From: an uncultured Kordiimonas sp. | GTDB lineage: Bacteria > Pseudomonadota > Alphaproteobacteria > Sphingomonadales > Kordiimonadaceae | Assembly: GCA_947503575.1 (NCBI GenBank) | Contig: CANNDZ010000001.1 | Span: 1,116,001 to 1,180,000 of the forward strand | DNA length: 64,000 nt | Direction: 5' to 3' | Made by a program: the position numbers and the translations under genes | The notes under the pieces: generated by a model | Seen by the model: the letters and a program-made list of their open reading frames with translations, nothing else | The model's database searches: none | What the model was told of the DNA's origin: nothing | Shown here: one piece after another, positions 28,348 through 37,506 of the stretch | Position numbering within the stretch: position 1 is the first letter of the stretch | How the letters are laid out: every line of letters starts with the position of its first letter

Positions 28348-29451
28348 ATGAAAACGCGTGCTGCCATTGCTTACCGGGCGGGTGACCCTCTTTCGGTTGA
28401 AATAGTTGATCTGGAAGGCCCCCGGGCAGGCGAAGTTCTGGTCGAAATAAAAGCAACCGGGGTTTGTCATACCGATGCCTTTACCTTGTCTGGAGACGAC
28501 CCAGAAGGGGCGTTTCCAGCTATTCTGGGACATGAAGGTGCGGGCGTTGTTGTGGAAGTCGGCGACGGTGTCACAAGCCTGTCACCTGGTGATCATGTCA
28601 TACCGCTGTACACCCCAGAATGCCGCGAATGCGATTATTGCCTGCATCCCAAAACTAACCTGTGCCAGTCGATCCGGGAAACGCAAGGGCAGGGCGTAAT
28701 GCCGGATGGCACCAGCCGCTTCTCAATCGATGGTACGCCCATATTGCATTACATGGGCTGTTCGACATTTTCTAACTACACCGTATTACCGGAAATTGCG
28801 CTTGCCAAAGTACGCAAGGATGCGCCGTTTGACAAAATTTGTTACATCGGTTGCGGAGTTACAACGGGTGTTGGTGCCGTCGCATTTGATGCCAAAGTAG
28901 AGCCCGGCTCCAACGTGGTTGTGTTTGGTTTGGGGGGCATTGGCTTGAACGTCATTCAGGGCGCGCGCATGGTTGGCGCCGACAAAATCATTGGTATTGA
29001 TATAAACCCAGCGCGCGAGGCGATGGGCCGTACCTTCGGTATGACTGATTTTATTAACCCCAAAGACACCGATGTGATGGCCGCCATTATGGACCTAACC
29101 GGTGGCGGTGCCGACTACAGCTTTGAATGCATTGGAAATGTCAACACCATGCGTCAGGCGCTGGAATGCTGTCACAAGGGTTGGGGCGAAAGCATTATTG
29201 TTGGTGTAGCAGGGGCTGGGCAGGAAATCTCCACGCGCCCATTCCAACTGGTAACTGGAAGGGTGTGGCGCGGCACAGCCTTTGGTGGTGCGCGTGGTCG
29301 CACGGATGTACCCAAAATCGTCGATTGGTACATGGACGGTAAGATCAACATTGATGACCTGATCACGCACACCATGCCGCTTGACGATATCAATAAGGCC
29401 TTTGACTTGATGCACGAGGGCGAGAGCATCCGCAGTGTGGTGATTTACTGA
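28348..29451 (+). CDS. frmA: S-(hydroxymethyl)glutathione dehydrogenase (class III alcohol dehydrogenase)
   Basis: 367 residues from the ATG at 28348 (AAGGA upstream); a longer frame starting at 28297 is not needed. It oxidises the glutathione adduct of formaldehyde with NAD+. Catalytic zinc ligands are in GVCHTDAF and GHEGAG. The structural zinc site has four Cys in [15 protein letters not shown]. The cofactor fold is [13 protein letters not shown]. The glutathione hydrolase follows with a 1-base overlap. The pair detoxifies formaldehyde and can feed C1 oxidation. Confidence 0.95.
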   Translation: MKTRAAIAYRAGDPLSVEIVDLEGPRAGEVLVEIKATGVCHTDAFTLSGDDPEGAFPAILGHEGAGVVVEVGDGVTSLSPGDHVIPLYTPECRECDYCLHPKTNLCQSIRETQGQGVMPDGTSRFSIDGTPILHYMGCSTFSNYTVLPEIALAKVRKDAPFDKICYIGCGVTTGVGAVAFDAKVEPGSNVVVFGLGGIGLNVIQGARMVGADKIIGIDINPAREAMGRTFGMTDFINPKDTDVMAAIMDLTGGGADYSFECIGNVNTMRQALECCHKGWGESIIVGVAGAGQEISTRPFQLVTGRVWRGTAFGGARGRTDVPKIVDWYMDGKINIDDLITHTMPLDDINKAFDLMHEGESIRSVVIY

Positions 29452-30281
29452 TGGAAACGGTCGCTCAGGCCAGGGTTTTCGGTGGGCAGCAGGGTGTTTA
29501 CAAACACTCAGCGGAAACGACGAAGTGTGAGATGGAGTTTTCTGTCTTCACACCACCGGGCGAGGGGCCATTTCCTGTCGTCTGGTATTTGTCGGGCCTT
29601 ACTTGCACGCAGGAAAATGCAACCACGAAGGCAGGTTTCCAGCGTGTGGCCGCCGAATTGGGTATGATGATTGTGTGCCCGGATACGTCACCGCGCGGCG
29701 AAGGCGTGCCGGATGATGATGCCTATGATTTCGGACAAGGCGCAGGGTTTTATGTGAACGCAACCCAGCCCCCCTGGGATCAGCATTTCCATATGTTTGA
29801 CTATGTCGTTTCTGACTTGCCGCAGGTGATTGCGGACAATTTCCCCGCCGATATGGCACGGCAGGCCATAACTGGTCATTCGATGGGAGGGCACGGCGCG
29901 CTGACAATCGCGTTCAAAAACCCTGATCGGTTCCAGTCTGTATCTGCCTTCTCGCCAATCGTATCACCGATGGCCTGTCCATGGGGGCAAAAAGCCCTTG
30001 GCGGCTACCTAGGCACAGACAAAAGCGTTTGGGTAGACCATGACGCCTGTTCCCTTGTTGGTCTGGTTGCCGGCAGGTATGACAATATTTTGGTGGATCA
30101 GGGTACGGCGGATAATTTCCTGGAGGGTCAGTTGAAGCCTCACCTGTTACAGGAAGCTTGTGATGCAGTAGGACAGACGCTGACACTGCGTATGCAGGAA
30201 GGCTATGACCACAGCTACTATTTCATTGCTTCCTACATTGAAGACCATTTGCGCTTTCATGCGGCCCGGCTTGGCGTTTGA
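29451..30281 (+). CDS. fghA: S-formylglutathione hydrolase
   Basis: 276 residues. An esterase-D-type alpha/beta hydrolase that releases formate from S-formylglutathione. The nucleophile elbow is GHSMGGHGALT, with the oxyanion region WYLSGLTCTQENA and the C-terminal His in GYDHSYYFIASYIEDH. CPDTSPRGEG is a family hallmark. Its ATG shares one base with the frmA stop, so the two enzymes are coupled. Confidence 0.95.
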   Translation: METVAQARVFGGQQGVYKHSAETTKCEMEFSVFTPPGEGPFPVVWYLSGLTCTQENATTKAGFQRVAAELGMMIVCPDTSPRGEGVPDDDAYDFGQGAGFYVNATQPPWDQHFHMFDYVVSDLPQVIADNFPADMARQAITGHSMGGHGALTIAFKNPDRFQSVSAFSPIVSPMACPWGQKALGGYLGTDKSVWVDHDACSLVGLVAGRYDNILVDQGTADNFLEGQLKPHLLQEACDAVGQTLTLRMQEGYDHSYYFIASYIEDHLRFHAARLGV

Positions 30282-30315
30282 AGCAAGGGCACTCGGCTTT
30301 TTTGAAGGTTTGCGG

Positions 30316-31725
30316 TTAGCCGGTTAAAGTTTTGTGCGTTTGGTCGAGGCTTTGGCGGATAAGGGCAAACATTTCATCGATTTCGCTTTCGATTATCACC
30401 AATGGCGGCGATAAAAACATCGTGTCGCCAACAGCCCGCATGATAACGCCGGTTGAAAAACAGGCATTTCGGCATGTGGTGCCTGCATGGCCCAAAGGGT
30501 CATACCGGCGGCCCGTTTTTTTGTCTTTCACCAACTCAAGGGCGCCCAACATGCCTACGCCTCTGGTCTGCCCGACCAACGGATGATCCTCGAGCTCGGC
30601 AAGGCTTTGCTGGAAGTAGGCCGATGTTCTTTTACCTCGTTCGCCAACGAGGCCCATTTCCTCAATCATGCGGATGTTGCGTAGCGCCACCGAACAAGCG
30701 ACCGGGTGACCGGAATAGGTAAACCCATGTGCCATTTCATCATCTGAATTAACGATTGTATTTGCAATTTCATTGTTCAGGGCAACGGCGGAAATAGGGA
30801 CATAGCCGCTCGACATCCCCTTTGCCATGGTCATTATGTCAGGGGTGAAGCCATAGGTCTGGCAACCGAACCATGACCCCGTTCGCCCAAAGCCGCAAAT
30901 GACCTCGTCTGACCATAACAGAACATCATATTTGCTGCATATGGCTTCTATCTTTTGCCAGTATCCTTCGGGGGGTACCATTAATCCGCCTGCACCCATT
31001 ACAGGTTCACCGATAAAGGCGGCAACATTGTCGGGCCCCAGTTCCAGGATTTTATCCTCCAGCGCTTTGGCGCAGCGTGCAGCGAACTGTTGTTCGCTTT
31101 CGCCTTCATTGCCAAATTCATAATAGTGTGGCGTTGGGCCAATATGATGAATGTTTGGTAGTGGCAGATCAAAAATATCGTGCATGAATGGCAGGCCTGT
31201 CAGGCTTGCTGCGCCGATGGTGGTGCCATGATAGGCTTTGTCGCGACTGATAATCGCCTTCTTGCTGGGCTTGCCCTTCAAATTCCAATAATACCAAATC
31301 AGCTTAATCGCCGTGTCGTTTGCTTCAGACCCTGAACTGGCAAAAAATAACTGATCAAGGCCGACGGGTGTTTTCCCGGCTACCAAGGCGCTAAGGTCGG
31401 CTACTGCTGGCGTCGTTGTTTGAAAAAACGTGTTGTAATAGCTCAGGGATTTGATGGCCTCAGATGCGGCATCCGCCAGCTCTTCGACACCATATCCGAG
31501 TTGCGCGCACCACAAGCCTGCCATGCCGTCAATGATCCGGTTTCCGTCCGAATCCCACAAATACACACCCTTGCCGCGCGATATGACCCGTGGCTTCTGG
31601 TCGCGCAATTCATGGTGCACAGTGAAAGGGTGGAGGTGGTGTGCGTTGTCTAGCGCCTGGTAGTGGCGTGTATCATGACGTTTTTCTACCTTGGGTGTCG
31701 GCGTCTTCGATTTGTCTTTTGCCAT
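30316..31725 (-). CDS. Class III aminotransferase (omega-amino acid or diamine:pyruvate type)
   Basis: 469 residues from the ATG at 31725, which has AGAGGG upstream; a GTG at 31761 gives a longer form. A PLP fold type I enzyme. Family segments: LWDSDGNRIIDGMAGLWC, SSGSEANDTAIKLIWYY, the HGTTIGAASLTG region, LWSDEVICGFGRTG with the PLP Asp, and TMAKGMSSGYVPISAV with the Schiff-base Lys. The closest functional group is omega-transaminases using pyruvate as acceptor (beta-alanine, taurine or putrescine). The amino donor is not evident. It is convergent with fghA and divergent from bchI. Confidence 0.88.
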   Translation of the reverse strand: MAKDKSKTPTPKVEKRHDTRHYQALDNAHHLHPFTVHHELRDQKPRVISRGKGVYLWDSDGNRIIDGMAGLWCAQLGYGVEELADAASEAIKSLSYYNTFFQTTTPAVADLSALVAGKTPVGLDQLFFASSGSEANDTAIKLIWYYWNLKGKPSKKAIISRDKAYHGTTIGAASLTGLPFMHDIFDLPLPNIHHIGPTPHYYEFGNEGESEQQFAARCAKALEDKILELGPDNVAAFIGEPVMGAGGLMVPPEGYWQKIEAICSKYDVLLWSDEVICGFGRTGSWFGCQTYGFTPDIMTMAKGMSSGYVPISAVALNNEIANTIVNSDDEMAHGFTYSGHPVACSVALRNIRMIEEMGLVGERGKRTSAYFQQSLAELEDHPLVGQTRGVGMLGALELVKDKKTGRRYDPLGHAGTTCRNACFSTGVIMRAVGDTMFLSPPLVIIESEIDEMFALIRQSLDQTHKTLTG

Positions 31726-31932
31726 GCTATTGCCCTCTTCATTCCCAATGAATGCGACCACAAAAACTGCGGGCGGTCAACGATCTAACGGGCCTCATTT
31801 TTTGTGGTGTTGTCAGCGTACTATGAAAATGTTTGCTCGGTACGGACTGCGCTTACAGTATCTGTCTTTAGTCAAATACCTGGTTTTAAAACGCTGGTAA
31901 AACCGCTGTTTCCAGAGACTTAGAAGCAGAAC

Positions 31933-31950
31933 TGTAAATTTTTTCTGACA
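31933..31950. promoter_or_regulatory. PpsR/CrtJ-like palindrome upstream of bchI
   Basis: TGT-N12-ACA, here beginning TGTAA and ending TGACA, 53 bp before the bchI ATG. This is the spacing and half-site of the PpsR/CrtJ repressor used in purple bacteria to shut down photosynthesis genes in air or light. The regulator gene is not in the window. A single 18-mer of this looseness can occur by chance; its location supports it. Confidence 0.5.
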
Positions 31951-32003
31951 GTCTTCATTTAACTGTGTTACGCTTAAATCATGCGTCGCCAGGGGTTATC
32001 TAT

Positions 32004-33035
32004 ATGACAAGCAAATCGTTCCCCTTTACTGCAATCGTTGGTCAAGCTGACCTACGTTTGGCACTATTGCTGGCTGCGATTGACCCTCGCATCGGCGGTG
32101 TACTTGCATTTGGTGACAGAGGCACCGGCAAAACAACAACTATTCGCTCACTTGCGCATATGTTACCGCCGGATAAGGCGACTTTTGGCTGCCCGTATGG
32201 CTGTAAACCCGACTCGACAGTCGGACCCTGCGCGCCTGGGTGTCCAAAATCCGAAGGCAAAAAAACCAAGATTGCTTCGCGGCCTGTATCGTGTGTTGAC
32301 CTGCCACTGGGCGTTAGTGAAGACCGGTTAACCGGTGCTCTCGACATAGAAAAAGCCATGGTTGAGGGCAAGAAGGAATTTCAGCCAGGGCTTTTGGCCG
32401 ATGCCAACAATGGTTTTCTGTATGTTGATGAAGTGAACCTGTTGGAAGACCATATCGTTGACATACTTCTGGATGTCGCTGCCAGCGGTGAAAATATCGT
32501 TGAAAAAGATGGTTTTAGTATCAGGCACCCGGCTCGCTTTGTGCTGGTTGGGTCAGGCAACCCCGAAGAAGGGGAGTTGCGGCCGCAATTGCAGGACAGG
32601 TTTGGGTTGGCCGTTAATGTCACGACGCCTATGGACCCGCGCGAGCGGGTTGAAATATTGAAGCGCCGCGAAGCGTTTGAAGCGGACTCCGAAGCATTTC
32701 ATGCGGCTTACAAACACAAAAACTCTCGCTTGCGGGGCAAAGTAACCCGTGCGCGCACTGCGCTTGACGCGATAGAGGTGGATGACAAGGTCTTTCATTT
32801 TGCTGCTGAGCTGTGTTTGGCTTTGGGGTCGGACGGGCTAAGGGGCGAATTGACGCTAATTAAAGCCAGCAGGGCTTACGCCGCCTTTGAAGGGCGCAAA
32901 ACTGTTGTGGTCGAAGATTTGGTGAAGTTGGCGCCCCTTGTTCTGACGCACCGTCTGCGTCAAGACCCGCTTAGTGATATGCCATCTTCAGCCCGGATTG
33001 AGCGCGCGTTGGACGCCTGCTATGAACGAGCATAG
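32004..33035 (+). CDS. bchI: Magnesium chelatase subunit I
   Basis: 343 residues from the ATG at 32004 with AGGGG upstream; a GTG at 31965 is in frame but lacks support. It is an AAA+ ATPase that forms a ring with BchD and drives BchH to insert Mg into protoporphyrin IX. Walker A GDRGTGKTT is at residues 37-45 and Walker B LYVDEVNLL at 139-147. The CPYGCKPDS...CAPGCPKSEGKK insert and GSGNPEEGELRPQLQDRFG sensor/arginine region are typical of BchI. bchD overlaps its 3' end by 14 bases. Confidence 0.97.
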   Translation: MTSKSFPFTAIVGQADLRLALLLAAIDPRIGGVLAFGDRGTGKTTTIRSLAHMLPPDKATFGCPYGCKPDSTVGPCAPGCPKSEGKKTKIASRPVSCVDLPLGVSEDRLTGALDIEKAMVEGKKEFQPGLLADANNGFLYVDEVNLLEDHIVDILLDVAASGENIVEKDGFSIRHPARFVLVGSGNPEEGELRPQLQDRFGLAVNVTTPMDPRERVEILKRREAFEADSEAFHAAYKHKNSRLRGKVTRARTALDAIEVDDKVFHFAAELCLALGSDGLRGELTLIKASRAYAAFEGRKTVVVEDLVKLAPLVLTHRLRQDPLSDMPSSARIERALDACYERA

Positions 33036-34830
33036 TCCGCCGCAGTATCCGCAGTCTGGCCCGGCTGGCGGGCATCCAGATCTTTTGGAAAAACAGAAAA
33101 CAGAATGGCAGCATGCGGTGCTGGCGGCACAATTGCTTGCCGTTAACCCCCAAGGCTTGCGGGGCATTCATATGGTTGCCGCCCCCAGCCCGGCGCGGAC
33201 ACGCTGGGCGGAAACGACGTTGGCACTGCTCAACCCTAAAAAGGTTCACACAGTTTCTCATAGCTTTGATATTGCGCACCTACATTCCCGTACTGACCTC
33301 TTAACCACACTTGCAGAAGGCCGCACGGTTAAGGTGGATGGCTTGCTGGATAAATTGTCTGGCACTGTCGTCCTGATGCCGCAGGCGTCGCTGCTGCTGC
33401 CACCGCTGCGCCGTGCCATGGCAACTGCACTTGACAATGCGGTAGATTTCACTGCGCTGGCGATTGATGAAGCGGATGACGGGGAAGAGGGTTTGAGCGC
33501 TTCGCTGGATGATCGGCTTGGGTTGTCTGTTGCCTTGAGCGGTCAATGCCTTGAAACCTGGACTGCCTCTCTGGACCCCCCGGACATCGTAAAAAAAGCA
33601 CGAAAAACCCTTAAAAAAGTAGTTATTAGCGACCGTGATATGGAATTTGCGTCCATTTTGGCGCTTCAGTTCGGTATTTATTCGATGCGCATGCCGTACT
33701 TCACCGTTCAGGCGGCGCGGGCTCATGCGGCACTGAATGGGCGTCGCAAACTGGAAAAAGCAGATTTTACAGCGGCTGTTGCGCTGACGCTTTTACCGCG
33801 CGCGACACGCATGCCTTCTAGTGATCAGGAAGAAGCCAACGAACCGGAAGCGCCAGAAGAACAGCAGCAGCAAGAGGCAGAAGAAAACACGCAGCCCATT
33901 GATCTGAATCCAGCAGATATCGACCAGATTGTTGAAGCGGCGCAAGCTATGTTCGCCCAGGATTTTGACCCTATCGCGAAACAACAGAAGATGTCGCGTG
34001 CGTCCCAGGGCCGTGCGAGCCGGGGAGTAAAAAATAAACGCGTTAAGCATGGGCGCCCGGTGGGTGTGCGCCGTGGTAGGCGCGATGAAATACGCAGCTT
34101 GTCAATGCGCGATACGTTGATTGCGGCCATTGGCAAACAAAGCATACGCCGCCCCATGCTCAACAATTCAGTACTGGACGGACATAACCGGTCCGGCATC
34201 CGCATAAGTCTGGATGATTTTCGGGTTCTGCGCCGCAGCTCACCCCAGCGTGTCACCACAATTTTTCTGGTGGACGCGTCCGGAAGCCATGCTGTTGGTC
34301 GCTTGAACGAAGCCAAGGGCGCAACGCTGTCGATGTTGCAAACCTGCTATGAGCGACGCGACCGTGTTGCAGTGATCAGTTTTGGCGGTTACGAAGCCAA
34401 CCTGTCACTTGCACCCACGGGTGCGCCAGCGCGCGCCGCGCGGGAAATGCATCTGATGCCAAGTGGTGGCGGAACCCCGCTCGCTGCCGGACTGAAGCTT
34501 GCCCAAAAAGTCGCCATGCAGGTTCGCCAGGACGGGGACACACCTTTTGTTGTTTTGTTGACCGATGGCAAGGCCAACATCGCGCTTGATGGACGACCGG
34601 GCAGGCCGGAGGCTGCCGCCGATGTAAAAGCGATGGCGCAAACCTTGTTTGCCAACGGTATCGAAAGCTTCTTTGTTGACACGGGGCCTCGTTCCTCTGA
34701 TTTGTGCAAGGAAATCGCGGGCGACCTTAATGCCCGGTACCTCCATCTTCACCGAGTCCCTCAGGAAGTGTTGCACCAAGAGCTAAAACAGGCCGCCCGC
34801 GGTGCTGGAAAGCAAGTAAACCTGACATGA
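33022..34830 (+). CDS. bchD: Magnesium chelatase subunit D
   Basis: 602 residues from the ATG at 33022, inside the end of bchI. An N-terminal AAA+-like domain without an intact Walker A is followed by an acidic linker rich in Glu, Gln and Pro (about 265-310). A C-terminal von Willebrand A domain has the MIDAS motif LVDASGSHA (Asp418) and LLTDGKANIAL. BchD is the platform that couples BchI hydrolysis to BchH. The basic block before the vWA domain (KQKMSRASQGRASRG, then KNKRVKHGRPVGVRRGRR) is normal for the family. bchO follows with a 4-base overlap. Confidence 0.96.
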   Translation: MNEHSPPQYPQSGPAGGHPDLLEKQKTEWQHAVLAAQLLAVNPQGLRGIHMVAAPSPARTRWAETTLALLNPKKVHTVSHSFDIAHLHSRTDLLTTLAEGRTVKVDGLLDKLSGTVVLMPQASLLLPPLRRAMATALDNAVDFTALAIDEADDGEEGLSASLDDRLGLSVALSGQCLETWTASLDPPDIVKKARKTLKKVVISDRDMEFASILALQFGIYSMRMPYFTVQAARAHAALNGRRKLEKADFTAAVALTLLPRATRMPSSDQEEANEPEAPEEQQQQEAEENTQPIDLNPADIDQIVEAAQAMFAQDFDPIAKQQKMSRASQGRASRGVKNKRVKHGRPVGVRRGRRDEIRSLSMRDTLIAAIGKQSIRRPMLNNSVLDGHNRSGIRISLDDFRVLRRSSPQRVTTIFLVDASGSHAVGRLNEAKGATLSMLQTCYERRDRVAVISFGGYEANLSLAPTGAPARAAREMHLMPSGGGTPLAAGLKLAQKVAMQVRQDGDTPFVVLLTDGKANIALDGRPGRPEAAADVKAMAQTLFANGIESFFVDTGPRSSDLCKEIAGDLNARYLHLHRVPQEVLHQELKQAARGAGKQVNLT

Positions 34831-35726
34831 CGCTGCCCGGCTACCTGCCAGATTTTTGGCCCAACCCGGATAAAAGCCGTTTGGTCACGGTTTATGGGAC
34901 CCGTTGGCATCTGGTGGATTTTCCGGCATCAAACCCAGCACTGAATGACCAAGATAGCCCGGAACCAGTCATCCTGATGCTGCACGGTACAGCGTCATCT
35001 GCGCATAGCTGGCATGGTCTTGCCCCTATATTGGCTGATAAGCAGAGGGTCGTGTGTGTTGATCTGCCGGGGCATCATTTGACGCACGCGTCTGACCCAG
35101 GGGCCTTGACGCTGGAAGGCATGACGCGCGAACTTGAAGCGCTGGTTCAAAATCAGGGGTGGCATGTCACTGCGATCATTGGGCATTCCGCCGGGGCTGC
35201 GGTGGCGTTAAGCCTGGCGCCAAAACTCGAACAGTCCCTACCAACCGTGATATCCATCGCAGGGGCCCTCAACCCCTTTGGTGGCTTGTTGGCACCGTTT
35301 TTCAGGGCGGCAGCGCAAACCCTTTCTAAGACACCGGGCCTCGCCCATTTCGTTGCGCTTCGTGCGAACAAAATTGAAGCTGTTCATCGTTTGGTCAGGC
35401 AAACCGGCTCCGATTTGGATGCGCAGGGGTATAAATGTGTGCAGTATCTGATGAAAAAACCAGCGCATATTGCTAGTGTTCTCAGTATGATGGGGGGCTG
35501 GAACCTAAGCAGTTTGCAAACGCTAGACCCTGAATTGTCGCATCGGTTTTTGTCTATTGAAATGGCAAATGATATTGCTGTCCCTGCAGGTCAGTCTGCC
35601 CAACTGGTGCTGGGCAACCCTAATGCGGAGACTATTACGCTTGAGGGCCTTGGCCATCTTGGACACGAGGAAGACCCAGAACGGGTAGCGGCGGAAATAC
35701 GTCGTTTTCTCGCAGAACCTGTGTAA
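34827..35726 (+). CDS. bchO: BchO, alpha/beta hydrolase of bacteriochlorophyll synthesis
   Basis: 299 residues. Alpha/beta hydrolase fold with LMLHGTASSAHSWHG (oxyanion region), nucleophile elbow GHSAGAAVALSLAP (Ser121) and the C-terminal His in LGHLGHEEDPERV. It is always linked to bchI-bchD in purple bacteria. A role in Mg-protoporphyrin metabolism is assumed for the family, but the exact reaction has not been defined. It is last in the bchI-bchD-bchO operon, with overlapping frames throughout. Confidence 0.92.
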   Translation: MTLPGYLPDFWPNPDKSRLVTVYGTRWHLVDFPASNPALNDQDSPEPVILMLHGTASSAHSWHGLAPILADKQRVVCVDLPGHHLTHASDPGALTLEGMTRELEALVQNQGWHVTAIIGHSAGAAVALSLAPKLEQSLPTVISIAGALNPFGGLLAPFFRAAAQTLSKTPGLAHFVALRANKIEAVHRLVRQTGSDLDAQGYKCVQYLMKKPAHIASVLSMMGGWNLSSLQTLDPELSHRFLSIEMANDIAVPAGQSAQLVLGNPNAETITLEGLGHLGHEEDPERVAAEIRRFLAEPV

Positions 35727-35753
35727 ATCACCTCTTCTGGCCCCACGACAAAG

Positions 35754-35803
35754 TGTCCAGTTATGTTTACTTAAGTGTAAATATGTGTAAGCATTTGTTT
35801 ACA
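35754..35803. promoter_or_regulatory. PpsR/CrtJ-like sites upstream of crtI
   Basis: A well-formed palindrome TGTAA-N8-TTACA (a TGT-N12-ACA site) covers 35786-35803, and a one-mismatch TGT-N12-ACT covers 35754-35771. They lie 177-226 bp before the crtI start. Repression of crtIB by PpsR/CrtJ is expected from other purple bacteria. The 14-bp gap differs from the 8-bp gap seen at bchC and crtD/crtE. Confidence 0.5.
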
Positions 35804-35979
35804 TCGCTTCTATAGTGAATTGAGTTTTGCCTGCAATGCGTTGGCCCTCAAGGTGTTCCATAACAATCGCTATTGTCTGGATCGCTTAGAATCGATCAAG
35901 AAGGATAGGGGATGGTTCCTCGGGTTTGTTCAAGACATGTCTGAGCATGCCATTGGGAGCCAAGGAGAGGAAGCAGAGT

Positions 35980-37506
35980 ATGAACGAGTTATCGTCAGGC
36001 ACTTTCTTGGCAAACGAGCCCTCTTCTTCCCGGCCATCAGCAGTTGTTATCGGCAGTGGTATCGGTGGTATCGCAGCGGGCCTTCGCTTACTGGCAAAAG
36101 GGTATTCTGTTGATATCATAGAGGCACTGGATCAACCGGGCGGTCGTGCACGGGTTTTCCGGCAAGACGGTTTCACCTTCGATGCCGGTCCGACCATTAT
36201 CACGGCGCCTTTTCTATTTGCAGACTTGTGGGAACTTTTTGGTCGCAAGATAGAAGATGATATCGAGCTTGTTTCGCTTGATCCTTTCTATCAATTGCGG
36301 ATGCCTGATGGGCATTTTTTCTCCTACAGCGGTGATCGGGACAAAATGCGCGCAGAGATCGCAAAGATCAGTCCCGGCGAAGAAGCAAATTACGACCGAT
36401 TAATGAAAGATAGTGAGGCGATATATCGTGTCGGGTTTGAACAGCTATGTTCTGTACCGATTGATACGGTTCCCAAGATGCTCAGCATTATACCCGATTT
36501 GTTGTGGTTCAGGTTTCATTTGTCTGTTTACCAGAACGCTTGTCGGTATTTTAAAAACCCATACTTGCGGCGTATTTTCAGCTTTCATCCGCTTTTGATT
36601 GGGGGAAATCCGTTCGATACAACTGCGATTTATTCGCTGATCGCTTTTCTGGAAAAAGAACATGGTGTGCACTTCGCACAGGGCGGCACTGGTGCCTTAA
36701 TACAGGCGATGGTCAACCTTTTCCGCCAAGAGGGGGGGCGCATCAGCTATAATACTCCCGCCCAGGAAATAACTTTGGAAAATGGTCAGGTAACAGGTGT
36801 TACCCTTGAAAGTAGACAGTTTTTGCCTGCCAATGTCGTGGTATCCAATGCGGACATCGCTGAAACATACTCCAGACTTTTGCCGAAACATGCGTCGAAG
36901 CGCTGGACACCTAAAAAGATCGAAAATTCGCGTCACAGTATGGGTCTGTTCGTTTGGTATTTCGGTACAAAGAATCAATATCCTGACGTGCCGCACCACC
37001 TGATTTTGCTGAATGAACGGTATCGCGAGTTATTGGAAGACATTTTCAAGCACGGTTTCCTTGCAGATGACTTCAGCTTGTATCTGCATCGCCCGACGGC
37101 AACTGACCCCAGTCTTGCACCGGATGGCTGTGACAGTTTTTATGTGTTGTCGCCGGTGCCGAACCTCGATGGTGACGTAGACTGGACAGTGACTGCAGAG
37201 CTTTACCGGCAAAAGCTTGCGAAGTTTTTGTCAGATACCGTATTGCCCGACTTGGAAAACCAGATTGCAACCAGCCACATCATGACGCCCCTGGATTTTG
37301 AACGTGACTTGAGATCTGAAAAAGGCACAGGCTTTTCGCTGGCACCGCACCTTTTGCAAAGCGCCTGGTTTAGGCCCCATAACAGAAGCGAAAAAATAGA
37401 CGGGCTCTATTTGGTAGGGGCTGGCACACATCCAGGTGCTGGATTACCCGGAGTTCTGTCCTCTGCGCGCGTTGTTGGTGATATGGTGCCCCATGTTACC
37501 GCTTGA
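35980..37506 (+). CDS. crtI: Phytoene desaturase
   Basis: 508 residues. The ATG at 35980 is chosen because AAGGAGAGG sits just upstream; a TTG at 35926 and an ATG at 35947 are weaker. An FAD-binding dinucleotide fold is at the N-terminus (VVIGSGIGGIAAGLRL; Gly residues 25-30), then EALDQPGGRARVF. The C-terminal carotenoid-desaturase signature is LYLVGAGTHPGAGLPGVLSS. It converts phytoene to neurosporene or lycopene, at the membrane. Its last 14 bases overlap crtB. Confidence 0.93.
   Translation: MNELSSGTFLANEPSSSRPSAVVIGSGIGGIAAGLRLLAKGYSVDIIEALDQPGGRARVFRQDGFTFDAGPTIITAPFLFADLWELFGRKIEDDIELVSLDPFYQLRMPDGHFFSYSGDRDKMRAEIAKISPGEEANYDRLMKDSEAIYRVGFEQLCSVPIDTVPKMLSIIPDLLWFRFHLSVYQNACRYFKNPYLRRIFSFHPLLIGGNPFDTTAIYSLIAFLEKEHGVHFAQGGTGALIQAMVNLFRQEGGRISYNTPAQEITLENGQVTGVTLESRQFLPANVVVSNADIAETYSRLLPKHASKRWTPKKIENSRHSMGLFVWYFGTKNQYPDVPHHLILLNERYRELLEDIFKHGFLADDFSLYLHRPTATDPSLAPDGCDSFYVLSPVPNLDGDVDWTVTAELYRQKLAKFLSDTVLPDLENQIATSHIMTPLDFERDLRSEKGTGFSLAPHLLQSAWFRPHNRSEKIDGLYLVGAGTHPGAGLPGVLSSARVVGDMVPHVTA

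Noticed and set aside
30316-31725. Reading the class III aminotransferase as glutamate-1-semialdehyde aminotransferase (HemL)
   Set aside because: Its length (469), pyruvate-type omega-transaminase segments and the presence of a C4-pathway hemA argue against a HemL role.
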